This document shows positions 33,198 through 41,898 of a DNA stretch of 64,000 bases, one piece after another. The DNA is taken from positions 198,766 to 262,765 of the forward strand of contig NZ_BAABEO010000011.1 of the NCBI RefSeq assembly GCF_039540195.1, read 5' to 3'. The notes under the pieces were generated by a model. It searched no databases, was not told where the DNA came from, and saw nothing but the letters and a program-made list of their open reading frames with translations. Source of the DNA: Zafaria ginkgonis (GTDB lineage Bacteria > Actinomycetota > Actinomycetes > Actinomycetales > Micrococcaceae). The number at the start of each line of letters is the position of its first letter. Position 1 is the stretch's first letter. The position numbers and the translations under genes are program-made.

Positions 33198-34181
33198 TTA
33201 GCGTGCCGCGGTGCTGCGGCGGACCACCAGGTCCGCTTCCAGTTCCTCCACGATCGGGGTCCGGTCCCGCGGCGAATTCATCAGGTCCCACAGGATGTCC
33301 AGGCCCAGGGCCCCGGCCTTCACGATCGGCACCCGGACTGTGGTGAGCCGGGGCTCGCAGTACTCGGCGACCGAACTGTCGTCGATGCCCACGATCGAGT
33401 AGTCCTCCGGAATGCGCCGGCCGCACTCCTTCAGCCGGGCCATGCAGCCGAACGCGATCTGGTCGTTGTAGGCGATGACCGCGGTCACGTCCGAGGCCAG
33501 CACCAGGTCCGCCGCGCGCCGGCCGGCATTGACCGCGGCCTGGAAGGGCCCGAAGACCTCGACGGAGCAGCCGAATTCCTCGGCCGCGTCCAGCGTCGCC
33601 CCGCGGCGCTGGACCGCGACGAAGGACTGCGGAGGCCCGTCGAGGTAGGCGATCCGCCGATGGCCCTGGGCCGCGAGGAGTTCCACGGCCTGTCGGATGC
33701 CGTTGTTGGCCGGGGTGCCCACCCCGGAAACCCCCTCGACCAGGCGGCCGATGGTGATGAGCGGGACGTCCGCGGCCAGGGCCCGCACCTCGTCGTCGCC
33801 CATGCGGGGCGAGGCAAGGACGATCCCGTCGACCTGCTGGGACATGGCGATCCCCAGGTCGCGCTCCCGGGAGGCGTGCTCGTCGGTGTCCGCCACGAAG
33901 ACGTTGCACCCCCGCGCCCGGGCATCGGACTGCAGGGACTTCACCAGCGGCGTGAAGTACGGATTGGCGATGTCCGGAACGATGACCCCCAGGTTCCCGG
34001 TCCGCTGCCTGGCCAGGCCGCGGGCGATCGGGTTGGGGAGGTAGCGCAGCTCCCGGGCAATTTCCTCGACCCGCTCGCGCACGTCGGCCGCCACCATTTC
34101 CGGCCTGCTGAAGACCCGCGAAACGGTGGACGCGGAAACCCCTGCCTTCTGTGCGACGTCTCGGAGGGTGGCTCGGGCCAT
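33198..34181 (-). CDS. LacI-family transcriptional repressor, probable quinate/shikimate regulator
   Basis: A 327-residue LacI/GalR repressor. Residues 1-55 are the HTH and hinge (ATLRDVAQKAGVSASTVSRVFSRPEMV), and the rest is a periplasmic-binding-like effector domain (NLGVIVPDIANPYF near residue 65, AVIAYNDQIAFG near 215, TTVRVPI near 280). It is divergent from the quinate/shikimate dehydrogenase and QsuB-type genes. TGCAA-N4-TTGCA sites lie in the shared promoter and again at the transporter/dehydroquinase locus. In Corynebacterium glutamicum the qsu genes are controlled by a LysR protein, so a LacI regulator here would be a different design. Confidence 0.92.
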   Translation of the reverse strand: MARATLRDVAQKAGVSASTVSRVFSRPEMVAADVRERVEEIARELRYLPNPIARGLARQRTGNLGVIVPDIANPYFTPLVKSLQSDARARGCNVFVADTDEHASRERDLGIAMSQQVDGIVLASPRMGDDEVRALAADVPLITIGRLVEGVSGVGTPANNGIRQAVELLAAQGHRRIAYLDGPPQSFVAVQRRGATLDAAEEFGCSVEVFGPFQAAVNAGRRAADLVLASDVTAVIAYNDQIAFGCMARLKECGRRIPEDYSIVGIDDSSVAEYCEPRLTTVRVPIVKAGALGLDILWDLMNSPRDRTPIVEELEADLVVRRSTAAR

Positions 34182-34202
34182 GGGCTCATCACGCTTTCAA
34201 GG

Positions 34203-34216
34203 TGCAATCGGTTGCA
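34203..34216. promoter_or_regulatory. LacI operator near its own gene
   Basis: TGCAATCGGTTGCA has perfect TGCAA and TTGCA half-sites around a 4-bp centre. It lies 21 bases upstream of the LacI start and probably serves autoregulation. Confidence 0.8.
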
Positions 34217-34354
34217 GGCAACTAGACAGTATCAGGGCACCGCTCCCCGGACCTCGCGGGCGCATGGAGCCCTAAAGGCGGGCGCCGTCGGCGCAGGGGC
34301 GCACGGGGCTGTGACGGGCGCGTGATTCAAGCTACACTCGGAATACAAGGCATC

Positions 34355-34392
34355 TGCAACCGCTTTCATTAATTTGCAAGAACGCGGTTGCA
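34355..34392. promoter_or_regulatory. LacI operator pair ahead of the dehydrogenase gene
   Basis: TGCAACCGC (34355-34363) and GCGGTTGCA (34384-34392) form a perfect 9-bp inverted repeat separated by 20 bp. Each arm also reads as half of a TGCAA-N4-TTGCA site: TGCAACCGCTTTCA at 34355-34368, and AACGCGGTTGCA at 34381-34392. The pair lies 85-120 bases before the GTG at 34477 and could let the repressor bind two sites. Confidence 0.75.
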
Positions 34393-34476
34393 GGAGTCTC
34401 GCCGGACGGCGGCGCCAGTGCGCCTCCCAGTCCGGTTCCATTCGTCCGGTTCTAGTGGAGTTGGAGATCCCAGAAC

Positions 34477-35349
34477 GTGAGCACCCTCGACGAGTCCTAC
34501 CTGGTTGGCCTGATCGGCGACGGCGTCATCCCGTCACTCACTCCCCCCATGCACGAGGCCGAGGCCGCCGCCCACCGCCTCCTCTACCTCTACCGGCCGA
34601 TCGACCTGCTGGAGATCAAGCGCCCGGGCACGGACGTGGGCGAACTGCTGCGAGCCGGCCGCGACCTCGGCTTCAACGCCTTCAACATCACCCACCCGTG
34701 CAAGCAGCTGGTGCTCGAACACCTGGACGTCATCGACCCGGACGCCCAGCGGCTCGGGGCCGTGAACACCGTCGTCATCCGCGACGGCGCCTTCCACGGC
34801 TACAACACCGACCGCACCGGCTTCGGCCGCGGGCTGAGCAACGGGCTGCCGGAGGCGAAGCTGGACCGCGTGGTGCAGATCGGCGTCGGCGGGGCCGGAT
34901 CGGCCGTCGCCCACGCGCTGCTCTCGCTGGGCGTGCGGCACCTGGTGCTGGTCGACCTCGACCCCGCACGGGCCGCCGAACGGGCCGAGGCCCTCTCCGA
35001 GTTCTTCCCGGACCGGACCATCGAGGGGCGTTCCACGGCCGACGTTCCCGCAGAGCTCGCCGCGGCCGACGGGCTGGTCCACGCCACCCCGGTCGGCATG
35101 CACCAGCATCCCGGGCTGCCGATCGACCCCGAACTGCTCGAGCCCCGCCACTGGGTGGCCGACGTCGTCTACCGGCCCGTCGAGACCGAACTGATCAAGG
35201 CCGCCCGCGCCCGCGGCTGCGCCACGCTGGACGGCGGCCACATGGCAGTCGGCCAGGCCGTCGACGCCTTCCGGCTGATCACCGGCCTGGAGCCGGACGC
35301 CGCGCGCATGCGCGCCCACTTCCTGGACATGCTGGAACGAGGCCTGTAG
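34477..35349 (+). CDS. qsuD: Quinate/shikimate dehydrogenase, NAD-type
   Basis: A 290-residue AroE-family dehydrogenase. The substrate site has Ser20 and Thr22 (SLTPPMHEAEA), Lys76 in THPCKQ, Asn97 and Asp112 in NTDRTGF. The cofactor site GVGGAGSAV is followed by Asp160 and Asp162 in LVDLDPARA, where NADP enzymes carry NRT/basic residues, so NAD is the likely cofactor, as in catabolic QsuD. It starts at GTG 34477; the ribosome-binding site is weak. The gene is three bases from the QsuB-type gene and divergent from LacI. It would oxidise quinate to 3-dehydroquinate or shikimate to 3-dehydroshikimate. Confidence 0.9.
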   Translation: MSTLDESYLVGLIGDGVIPSLTPPMHEAEAAAHRLLYLYRPIDLLEIKRPGTDVGELLRAGRDLGFNAFNITHPCKQLVLEHLDVIDPDAQRLGAVNTVVIRDGAFHGYNTDRTGFGRGLSNGLPEAKLDRVVQIGVGGAGSAVAHALLSLGVRHLVLVDLDPARAAERAEALSEFFPDRTIEGRSTADVPAELAAADGLVHATPVGMHQHPGLPIDPELLEPRHWVADVVYRPVETELIKAARARGCATLDGGHMAVGQAVDAFRLITGLEPDAARMRAHFLDMLERGL

Positions 35350-35352
35350 ACC

Positions 35353-37206
35353 ATGCGCACCTCCATCGCCACCGTCTGCATCAGCGGCACGCTCGAGGAC
35401 AAGATGCTCGCCTGCGCCCGCGCGGGCTTCGACGGGATCGAGATCTTCGAGCAGGACCTGCTGGTCTCCCCGCTCTCCCCGGAGGAGATCCGGGCCCGCG
35501 CCGACCGGCTGGGCCTGACCCTGGACCTCTACCAGCCCTTCCGCGACTTCGAGGGCGTCGAGGAGGCGGTCCTGCTGGAGAACCTGCGCCGGGCCGAGGC
35601 CAAGTTCCGGCTCATGAACCGCCTGGGCATCGACACCATGCTGCTGTGCTCGAACGTCGGCACGGCCACGATCGACGACGACGGCCTCGCCGCCGAGCAG
35701 CTCCGCCGGCTCGGCGACCTCGCGGCGTCCTACGGCGTCCGCATCGCCTACGAGGCCCTGGCCTGGGGGAAGTTCGTCAACACGTACGGGCATTCCTGGG
35801 AGATCGTCCGCAAGGTGGACCACCCCGCCGTCGGCCTGTGCCTGGACAGCTTCCACATCCTCTCCCGCGGCGACGATCCCTCGGGCATCGAGGACATTCC
35901 GGCCGCGAAGATCTTCTTCGTCCAGCTCGCCGATGCCCCGGTGCTCTCGATGGACATCCTCTCCTGGAGCCGCCACTACCGCGTGTTCCCGGGCGAGGGC
36001 GGCTTCGACATGGTCGCATTCATGAAGCACCTGGTCCGCTCCGGGTACGACGGGCCGGTCTCGCTGGAGATCTTCAACGACGTCTTCCGCCAGTCCGACG
36101 TCGAACGCACCGCCGTCGACGGCCTGCGCTCGCTGCTGTGGCTGCAGGACCGCGCCGCCGCCGGACTGCACGGTGAAAATCACCCCATGGAGCTGCGCAC
36201 CATGCCCGACGTCCGGCCCCCGGCGGGCCTGGACTATGCCGAGATCCGCACCGACGAGCCCGAATCCGTGGCCCGGATGCTCGCCCAGTTGGGCTTCGAG
36301 TTCTGCGGCCAGCACCGCCGCAAGCCCGTGCAGCTGTGGGCGCAGGGCGGGGTGCGCGTCATCCTCAACGGCCAGCGCGCCGGCGGCGCCGCCCCGGCGA
36401 TCTCCGGCCTGGGCTTCCAGGTGGAGGACCCGCACGGCGCCGTCGAGCGCGCCGTCGGCCTCAAGGCCACCCCGGTCGCGCGCCACAACACCGCCGACGA
36501 GCAGGAACTGCGCGGAGTCAGCGCCCCGGACGGCACCGAGGTGTTCTTCGCCCCGACCGCGCAGCGGCCGGCCTGGGTGGAGGAGTTCGGCGCCGGCGGT
36601 TCGGGCGGTCCTGGCGGTTCCGGTAATGCCGGGGACCTGGTGACCCGGGTCGACCACGTGAACCTGGCCCAGCCGTGGCAGTCCTTCGACGAGGCCGTGC
36701 TGTTCTACGAGAGCGTGCTGCGCCTGGAGACCCGTCCGGCGACCGAGGTCCCCAGCCCGATGGGCCTGGTGCGCAGCCAGGTCATGCGCACCGCCGACGG
36801 TTCCGTGCGGCTGGCCCTGAACATCGTGCCGCACGTCCTGGAGGATGCCGCGTCCGGCCCGCAGTCCTACCCCGAGCACATCGCGTTCCAGGCCTCCGAC
36901 ATCCTGGCGGTCGCCCGCCGGGCCGTCGCAGCGGGCATGAACTTCCTGCAGGTCCCGCAGAACTACTACGAGGACCTCGCGGCCCGCTACCCGCTGGACG
37001 CGCCAACGCTGGCCACGCTCCAGGAACTGAACCTGCTCTACGAACGGGACGGGAACGGCGAGTTCCTCCACTTCTACACGGAGACCATCGGGAACCTGTT
37101 CCTGGAGGTCGTCGAGCGCCGGCACGGCTACGAGGGCTACGGGGCGCAGAACGCCCCGGTCCGGCTGGCCGCCCAGTACGAGCGCAACCGCCTGCGGCGG
37201 CGGTAG
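35353..37206 (+). CDS. qsuB: Fused 3-dehydroshikimate dehydratase (QsuB-type)
   Basis: A 617-residue two-domain protein. The N-terminal TIM barrel is a sugar-phosphate-isomerase-like 3-dehydroshikimate dehydratase; the metal ligands Glu134, Asp165, Gln191 and Glu239 fall at the same numbers as in Pseudomonas putida QuiC1. The C-terminal half (about 300-617) is a vicinal-oxygen-chelate domain like 4-hydroxyphenylpyruvate dioxygenase, with DHVNL near residue 435, HIAF near 510 and FLEVVER near the end. C. glutamicum QsuB is almost the same length. It turns 3-dehydroshikimate into protocatechuate. A poly-Gly linker (GAGGSGGPGGSG, near residue 415) joins parts of the C-terminal domain. Confidence 0.94.
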   Translation: MRTSIATVCISGTLEDKMLACARAGFDGIEIFEQDLLVSPLSPEEIRARADRLGLTLDLYQPFRDFEGVEEAVLLENLRRAEAKFRLMNRLGIDTMLLCSNVGTATIDDDGLAAEQLRRLGDLAASYGVRIAYEALAWGKFVNTYGHSWEIVRKVDHPAVGLCLDSFHILSRGDDPSGIEDIPAAKIFFVQLADAPVLSMDILSWSRHYRVFPGEGGFDMVAFMKHLVRSGYDGPVSLEIFNDVFRQSDVERTAVDGLRSLLWLQDRAAAGLHGENHPMELRTMPDVRPPAGLDYAEIRTDEPESVARMLAQLGFEFCGQHRRKPVQLWAQGGVRVILNGQRAGGAAPAISGLGFQVEDPHGAVERAVGLKATPVARHNTADEQELRGVSAPDGTEVFFAPTAQRPAWVEEFGAGGSGGPGGSGNAGDLVTRVDHVNLAQPWQSFDEAVLFYESVLRLETRPATEVPSPMGLVRSQVMRTADGSVRLALNIVPHVLEDAASGPQSYPEHIAFQASDILAVARRAVAAGMNFLQVPQNYYEDLAARYPLDAPTLATLQELNLLYERDGNGEFLHFYTETIGNLFLEVVERRHGYEGYGAQNAPVRLAAQYERNRLRRR

Positions 37207-37216
37207 GGCGGGGCTT

Positions 37217-37244
37217 CGGCGGGGCCCTGGCAGGGGCCTCGCCG
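37217..37244 (+). terminator. Terminator after the qsuB gene
   Basis: CGGCGGGGCCC (37217-37227) pairs with GGGCCTCGCCG (37234-37244), eleven pairs with one G-U wobble and a 6-nt loop, eleven bases past the stop codon. Confidence 0.75.
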
Positions 37245-37320
37245 GAACCATGTCCCCTGACCTTGTGGGGGCGGACCCGAGGGTGTATCGAGAAGGCATC
37301 ACTCACCCGAGGAGCCCGCC

Positions 37321-37989
37321 ATGACCTCCAGCACTCCCGTCCACCACCGCGCGTTCCATCACTCCGTGTTTCATCAGACCGCGCCGCGCCGCGGAGCCGC
37401 CCTCAACGTGGGGGCCATCGGCGCGGCGGCCCTCCTGGCCCTCGCCCTGGCCGGCTGCGGGCCCTCGGGCCCCGGCGGAACCGCCACCAGCCCGGCAACC
37501 GGCGGCGCAACCACCAGCGCGGCCGCCCCGGCGACCGGCCCCGCCACCGGCAGTCCGACGCCGTCCTCCACCGAGACCCCGACCACCAGCCCCCTGAGCA
37601 TCTTCTACGTGGCGGTGGGCGACGCCGGGAAGTCCGGACTGGAGATTGGCTGCGGCGACAGCCTGGTCTCGACGGTCAGCGAACCGGTGGAATACACCGA
37701 TCCGGTGGAGGCCGCCATCACCCACCTGCTGGCCGACAAGAACCGCGAGTACGGCGAAACGGGCCTGATCAACGCGCTGTATCAGTCGACGCTGCAGTAC
37801 GTGTCCTCCTCGATCAGGAACGGCACCGTCACCGTGGAGCTCACCGGCCAGCCCGTCTCCGGCGGCACCTGCGACGACCCGCGCATCCAGGCGCAGCTGA
37901 AGTACACGGCGCAGGCGGCCGCCAGCGTCAAGGAATCCGTGATCCTGATCGACGGGACCCCGATCGAGGAGTTCATGAGCCAGAAGTAG
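37321..37989 (+). CDS. GerMN-domain lipoprotein
   Basis: A 222-residue secreted lipoprotein. A signal peptide with the lipobox LALAGC has Cys47 as the anchoring residue (GAAALLALALAGC). A Thr/Ser/Pro/Ala-rich linker runs to about residue 90. The last 130 residues resemble a GerMN (sporulation/spore germination) domain (DPVEAAITHLLADKNREYGETGLINALYQSTLQYVSSSI as its signature region). Actinobacteria without spores often carry GerMN lipoproteins of unknown cell-envelope role. It stands alone between terminators. Confidence 0.8.
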   Translation: MTSSTPVHHRAFHHSVFHQTAPRRGAALNVGAIGAAALLALALAGCGPSGPGGTATSPATGGATTSAAAPATGPATGSPTPSSTETPTTSPLSIFYVAVGDAGKSGLEIGCGDSLVSTVSEPVEYTDPVEAAITHLLADKNREYGETGLINALYQSTLQYVSSSIRNGTVTVELTGQPVSGGTCDDPRIQAQLKYTAQAAASVKESVILIDGTPIEEFMSQK

Positions 37990-38066
37990 CGGCTTCGGGG
38001 CCCCGGCCCGCAACGGCACACCGCGGCGGCTCGCGCCGTCGCGGACAAGCCACCGAAAAAGACAGG

Positions 38067-38114
38067 CCAATGGAAAACAAGTGTTGCCCATTGGTGAACT
38101 TCCGTTGCTATCAT
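38067..38114 (+). promoter_or_regulatory. Leaderless promoter with an overlapping inverted repeat
   Basis: A -35-like TTGCCC (38085-38090) is 18 bp from a -10-like TATCAT (38109-38114). Six bases later is ATG 38121, so transcription probably starts at the ATG (leaderless mRNA). CCAATGG (38067-38073) and CCATTGG (38088-38094) form a perfect inverted repeat spaced by 14 bp; its second arm overlaps the -35 box, suggesting repression. Confidence 0.6.
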
Positions 38115-38120
38115 GCGACC

Positions 38121-39404
38121 ATGACGATGCCAGCATTCCCCGCGCAGCCGCTGTCCACCGAAGCGGACCTCTCCATCGCCCGCGCCGAGGCCGCGCACCG
38201 GCACGAGCACCTGTTCTCCGACCGGGCCGCCAACATCAAGCAGTCCGCTGTGCGCGACGTCTTCGACATCTCCATGCGCCCCGGCCTGGTCTCCCTCGCC
38301 GGCGGCAACCCGTTCCTGCAGTCGCTGCCGCTGGAGAAGCTGGGCACCATGGCCTACAAGCTGATCACCGAGCAGGGCCTCACCGCCCTGCAGTACGGCG
38401 GCGGGCAGGGCACCGACCTGCTCCGCGAGCAGATCTGCCGGGTCATGGCGCACGAGGGCATCATGGACGCCCTGCCGGAGCACGTGGTGGTCACCACCGG
38501 CTCGCAGTCCGCGCAGGACGTGGCCTGCAAGGTCTTCACCAATCCCGGCGACGTGGTGCTCTGCGAGGACCCGACGTACGTGGGGGCGCTGAACACCTTC
38601 GAGTCCTACCAGGTCCGCGCGGAACCGGTCAGGATGGACGGGCACGGACTGGTCCCGGAGGAGCTGGAGGCACGGATCGCGCAGTTGCAGGCGGAGGGCG
38701 CGTCCATCAAATTCCTCTACACGATCCCCAGCTTCAACAACCCCTCCGGCATCACGCTGGCCGCGGAGCGCCGGCAGCGCATCGTGGACATCTGCCGCAA
38801 CGCCGGGATCCTGGTCCTGGAGGACAACCCCTACGGGCTGCTCAAGTTCCAAGGCACCCCGAACGTGCCGCTGCGCGCGGACAACCCGCACGACGTCATC
38901 TACCTGGGCTCCTTCTCCAAGATCCTGGCTCCCGGCCTGCGCATCGGGTGGGCGCTGGTGCCCGAGCACCTGCAGCGGCGCTTCTACCTGGCCAGCGAGG
39001 CCGTCACCCTCTGCCCGCCGACGCTGAACCAGATGCTGATCAGCCACTACCTGGACGGGCACGACTGGATGGGGCAGATCGCGGCCTACCGCGGGCTCTA
39101 CGCCGAGCGCTGCGCAGCGCTGCTCGCGGCACTGGCCGAGCACATGCCCGAGGGCGTGGAATGGACGACGCCGGACGGCGGCTTCTTCGTGTGGGTGACG
39201 CTTCCGGAGGGGGTGGACACCTACCCGCTGCTGCGTCCGGCGATCGACGCCGGCGTCGTGTTCATCCCCGGCGCCGCGTTCTCCCCCGCCGGCGGGCCCA
39301 GCAACAAGCTGCGGCTGGCCTTCAGCGCGGTGGCCGCGGACAAGATCCACGAGGGCGTCCGCCGGCTGGCCCCGGTGCTGCGGGAAGCGATCGCGGCCCG
39401 CTAG
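38121..39404 (+). CDS. PLP-dependent aminotransferase, class I/II (2-aminoadipate/aromatic type)
   Basis: A 427-residue fold-type I aminotransferase. The pattern of SLAGGNPF near residue 58, ALQYGGGQGTDLLREQI, TTGSQSAQDV, YTIPSFNNPSG and the PLP lysine in GSFSKILAPGLRIGW fits the LysN/2-aminoadipate or MocR-like aminotransferase group. The protein lacks the N-terminal GntR HTH of MocR regulators, so it is an enzyme. It has a likely leaderless promoter with an overlapping inverted repeat. Amino donor and acceptor are unknown. Confidence 0.9.
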   Translation: MTMPAFPAQPLSTEADLSIARAEAAHRHEHLFSDRAANIKQSAVRDVFDISMRPGLVSLAGGNPFLQSLPLEKLGTMAYKLITEQGLTALQYGGGQGTDLLREQICRVMAHEGIMDALPEHVVVTTGSQSAQDVACKVFTNPGDVVLCEDPTYVGALNTFESYQVRAEPVRMDGHGLVPEELEARIAQLQAEGASIKFLYTIPSFNNPSGITLAAERRQRIVDICRNAGILVLEDNPYGLLKFQGTPNVPLRADNPHDVIYLGSFSKILAPGLRIGWALVPEHLQRRFYLASEAVTLCPPTLNQMLISHYLDGHDWMGQIAAYRGLYAERCAALLAALAEHMPEGVEWTTPDGGFFVWVTLPEGVDTYPLLRPAIDAGVVFIPGAAFSPAGGPSNKLRLAFSAVAADKIHEGVRRLAPVLREAIAAR

Positions 39405-39436
39405 CCGGCCAGGCTGCGGCCGCCCCTCGGCGCGGA

Positions 39437-39461
39437 CGCGGCGGTCGAGGAGTCCGCCGCG
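39437..39461 (+). terminator. Terminator after the aminotransferase
   Basis: CGCGGCGG (39437-39444) pairs with CCGCCGCG (39454-39461) over a 9-nt loop, 33 bases past the stop codon; an 8-bp stem, moderate support. Confidence 0.55.
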
Positions 39462-39583
39462 CTTGAGCGTGCGCAGCGTCCGGGTCGGCACCTTCGGCGT
39501 CACCCGTGAATACTATTGCGGAGAGCCGGTCCTCCGGCAGCCACACCTCAGCAGAGCAGCATTCCACGGAGAGGGACGTATCC

Positions 39584-40186
39584 ATGAAGATCGCAGTCTA
39601 CGGAGCCACCGGCATGGTCGGCAGCCAGATCGTCGCCGAGGCCCTGCGGCGCGGGCACCAGGTCACCGCCGTCACCCGCACGGGCTCCGAGGTGGAGGGC
39701 GCCGCCGCCCGCGCCGCCGAACTGGGCGACCGCAAGGCCTACAAGGAGATCGCCGGCGGGCACGACGTCGTCGTTTTCGCCATCCCGCCCTCGCGTGCCG
39801 GCGAATCCCACGAGCCGTTCGTCTCGGCCCACCAGGACATCGCCGAGACCCTGGTCAAGGCCCGCGTGTTCGTCGTCGGCGGGGCCGGCGCCACCGAGGT
39901 CAACGGCGTGCAGCTCAAGGACACCCCGGGGTTCCCGGAGGCCTTCAAGCCCGAGGCCGAGTCCATGAGCCGGGTGCTGGACGCCTACCGCGATGCCTCC
40001 GGCGTGAACTGGACGATTCTCGCCCCCGCCCCGATGATCGCCCCGGGAACCCGCACCGGCGAGTACAAGCTGGGCGCCGACTCCCCCGTCGGCGACTCGG
40101 TCTCCACCCAGGACTTCGCCGTGGCCGTCCTGGACGAGCTGGAAAACCCGCGGCACGAGAACCGCCGCTTCACGGTCGCGAACTAG
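39584..40186 (+). CDS. NAD(P)H-binding SDR-like protein (YwnB/NmrA type)
   Basis: A 200-residue Rossmann protein. The N-terminus has KIAVYGATGMVGSQIVAEALRRGH with the GxxGxxG dinucleotide-binding site. Similar proteins are atypical SDRs such as YwnB or the biliverdin-reductase-like group, which bind NAD(P)H and may lack an active YxxxK pair; no such pair is obvious here. ATG 39584 gives the standard N-terminus. It sits alone between an aminotransferase and a flavin reductase; its role is unknown. Confidence 0.83.
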   Translation: MKIAVYGATGMVGSQIVAEALRRGHQVTAVTRTGSEVEGAAARAAELGDRKAYKEIAGGHDVVVFAIPPSRAGESHEPFVSAHQDIAETLVKARVFVVGGAGATEVNGVQLKDTPGFPEAFKPEAESMSRVLDAYRDASGVNWTILAPAPMIAPGTRTGEYKLGADSPVGDSVSTQDFAVAVLDELENPRHENRRFTVAN

Positions 40187-40310
40187 CACGCGGGGCAGGC
40201 CCTTTCGTGTCGACTTCGTCGCCACGCAGGGACCCGGCTGCCCCGCGCTGGCGGGGAACGGGCCGCCTGCCGCACTGCCGGTGGGCGGCCCGTTGTGCTG
40301 TGATGCTTGC

Positions 40311-40925
40311 ATGCGTATCGACTACGACGCCGGATCGCTGGCCACCCGCGACGTCTACCGCCTGCTGACCTCGCTGGTGATCCCGCGGCCGATCGCCTGG
40401 GTCTCGACGGTCGACGCGGCGGGCAACCCCAATTTGGCGCCCCACTCGTTCTTCACCGTGGCCTCCGCGGACCCGGGCATCGTGCAGTTCACCTCCGAGA
40501 CGCGCAAGGACACCCTGCGCAACATCGAGGCCACCGGCGAGTTCGTGGTCAACCTGGCCCCGCGCTCGCTGCTGCGGGAAGTCAACGCCTCCGCCGTCCA
40601 CTTCCCGCCCGGAACCAGCGAGTTCACCGAGGCCTCCCTCCGCACCGAGGCCAGCGCCGTCGTCGCTCCCCCGCGCGTCGCGGACTCCCCGGCCGTCCTC
40701 GAATGCACGCTGCACCAGGTGGTGCCGGTGGGCCGCTCCTTCCTGGTGCTCGGGCTCGTCCGGCACATCGCCGTCGACCAGGCGGTGCTGGACGAACGCG
40801 GCCGCCCGGCCGCGGAGCGCCTCGACCCGCTGTCCCGGCTGGGCGGCAGCCTCTACGGCACGCTCGGGGAGGTCCTTCACCTGCGCCGGATCTCGCTGGA
40901 GGAGTGGGAGTCGGGGGAACGCTAG
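40311..40925 (+). CDS. Flavin reductase-like (DIM6/NTAB) domain protein
   Basis: A 204-residue protein of the flavin reductase-like/FMN-binding split-barrel group. The features LLTSLVIPRPIAWVSTVDAAGNPNLAPHSFF (family signature at the start) and RKDTLRNI are typical. Such proteins reduce FMN with NAD(P)H for two-component monooxygenases or act as flavin-binding domain proteins. It could supply FMNH2 to the monooxygenases in this window, although they are 30-40 kb away. ATG 40311 is used. It is convergent with catA across a strong terminator. Confidence 0.82.
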   Translation: MRIDYDAGSLATRDVYRLLTSLVIPRPIAWVSTVDAAGNPNLAPHSFFTVASADPGIVQFTSETRKDTLRNIEATGEFVVNLAPRSLLREVNASAVHFPPGTSEFTEASLRTEASAVVAPPRVADSPAVLECTLHQVVPVGRSFLVLGLVRHIAVDQAVLDERGRPAAERLDPLSRLGGSLYGTLGEVLHLRRISLEEWESGER

Positions 40926-40973
40926 CGCGCGGGGCAGGCCGAAGGGCTCACCGCGGCGGGCGAGCCCCGCAAC

Positions 40974-41011
40974 GCACGACGGCGGCACCCGCGCGGGTGC
41001 CGCCGTCGTGC
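40974..41011. terminator. Bidirectional terminator with a 17-bp stem
   Basis: A perfect 17-bp stem (40974-40990 with 40995-41011) closes a GCGC loop. It separates the convergent flavin reductase and catA genes. The arm CGACGGCGGCAC is also found at the assembly gap near 9491. Confidence 0.88.
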
Positions 41012-41028
41012 TTGTGCGTTCCTGAGGA

Positions 41029-41898
41029 CTAGGCTTCCTCGTCCAGCACGAAGTTGTAGGTGGTCTGCAGGCCCGTGCCGGATTCGGCCGGCTGGACGTC
41101 CAGCATCAGTTCCGGCTTCACCGCCGAGGCGATGTCGTCCGCGTTGTGCGGATCACCCGGGAAGTACAGCTGCGCGGTGAGCAGCTCATGGCCCGGGGCG
41201 GAGACCTTCAGGTGGATGTGGGCCGGACGCCAGGCGTGCCAGCCGGCGGCGTGGATCAGCTGGCCGCAGGCGCCGTCCGTCGGGATCTGGTACGGAGCGG
41301 GCCGCTTGGTGTTGATCTCGAACCGGCCCTCGGCGTCGGCGATGAAGCTGCCGCGCAGGTTCCACTCCGGCAGTCCCGGAGCGAACTGGGAGTAGAAGCC
41401 CAGGTCGTCGGCGTGCCAGACCTCGATCTTGGCCCCGGCAAGGGCCTTGCCCTCGGTTCCGGTGACCTGGCCCTGGAAGAGCAGCGGGGCGCCCGGCTCG
41501 TCCTCGCGCATGTCGATGGTCGCCGGGCTCTGGTGCTCCGGCGAGCCCGGCACGTAGTACGGGCCCTCGATGGTGCCCTTGTTTCCCTTGCGGTGGGCGT
41601 TGGCGACCTCCTCGACGGAGTGCTCCACCCAGACGTCCAGGAACAGCGGCCATTCGCCGTCCTCGCCGACCTTGATCAGCCACGCCTTCAGGGCGTTGTA
41701 TTCCTCGTAGGACACGCGCTCCTCGAGGACGACGTCGTTCACGGCCTTGATCAGGCGGCTGGCCAGCTGGTTGACGCGCTCCTTCGAGGACTGGACCGCG
41801 GCCGTCTTGCCGGACTCGCGGAAGCGCTCGGTGGCCTTGTTGCCGGCCGCCGCGGCGGTGCCTTCGGCCTCGGTCAGGGTTCCCTTGTCGGTGCTCAT
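41029..41898 (-). CDS. catA: Catechol 1,2-dioxygenase
   Basis: A 289-residue intradiol dioxygenase that cleaves catechol to cis,cis-muconate with non-haem Fe(III). The iron site is seen in EGPYYV (first Tyr), RPAPYQIPTDG (second Tyr) and RPAHIHLKV (two His). The N-terminal 100 residues form the helical linker typical of catechol dioxygenases rather than protocatechuate 3,4-dioxygenase. ATG 41898 with GGGAG is preferred to ATG 41928. It is the last of the cat genes and has its own upstream region, which carries a motif also found ahead of catR. Confidence 0.95.
   Translation of the reverse strand: MSTDKGTLTEAEGTAAAAGNKATERFRESGKTAAVQSSKERVNQLASRLIKAVNDVVLEERVSYEEYNALKAWLIKVGEDGEWPLFLDVWVEHSVEEVANAHRKGNKGTIEGPYYVPGSPEHQSPATIDMREDEPGAPLLFQGQVTGTEGKALAGAKIEVWHADDLGFYSQFAPGLPEWNLRGSFIADAEGRFEINTKRPAPYQIPTDGACGQLIHAAGWHAWRPAHIHLKVSAPGHELLTAQLYFPGDPHNADDIASAVKPELMLDVQPAESGTGLQTTYNFVLDEEA

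Noticed and set aside
34534..37302. A long minus-strand frame opposite qsuD and qsuB
   Set aside because: It is a shadow of the two enzymes; the sequence is repetitive Gly/Val/His-rich and no ribosome-binding site precedes it.
38121..39404. MocR-type regulator (GntR HTH fused to aminotransferase)
   Set aside because: The chain starts straight into the aminotransferase domain; there is no GntR winged helix upstream in frame.
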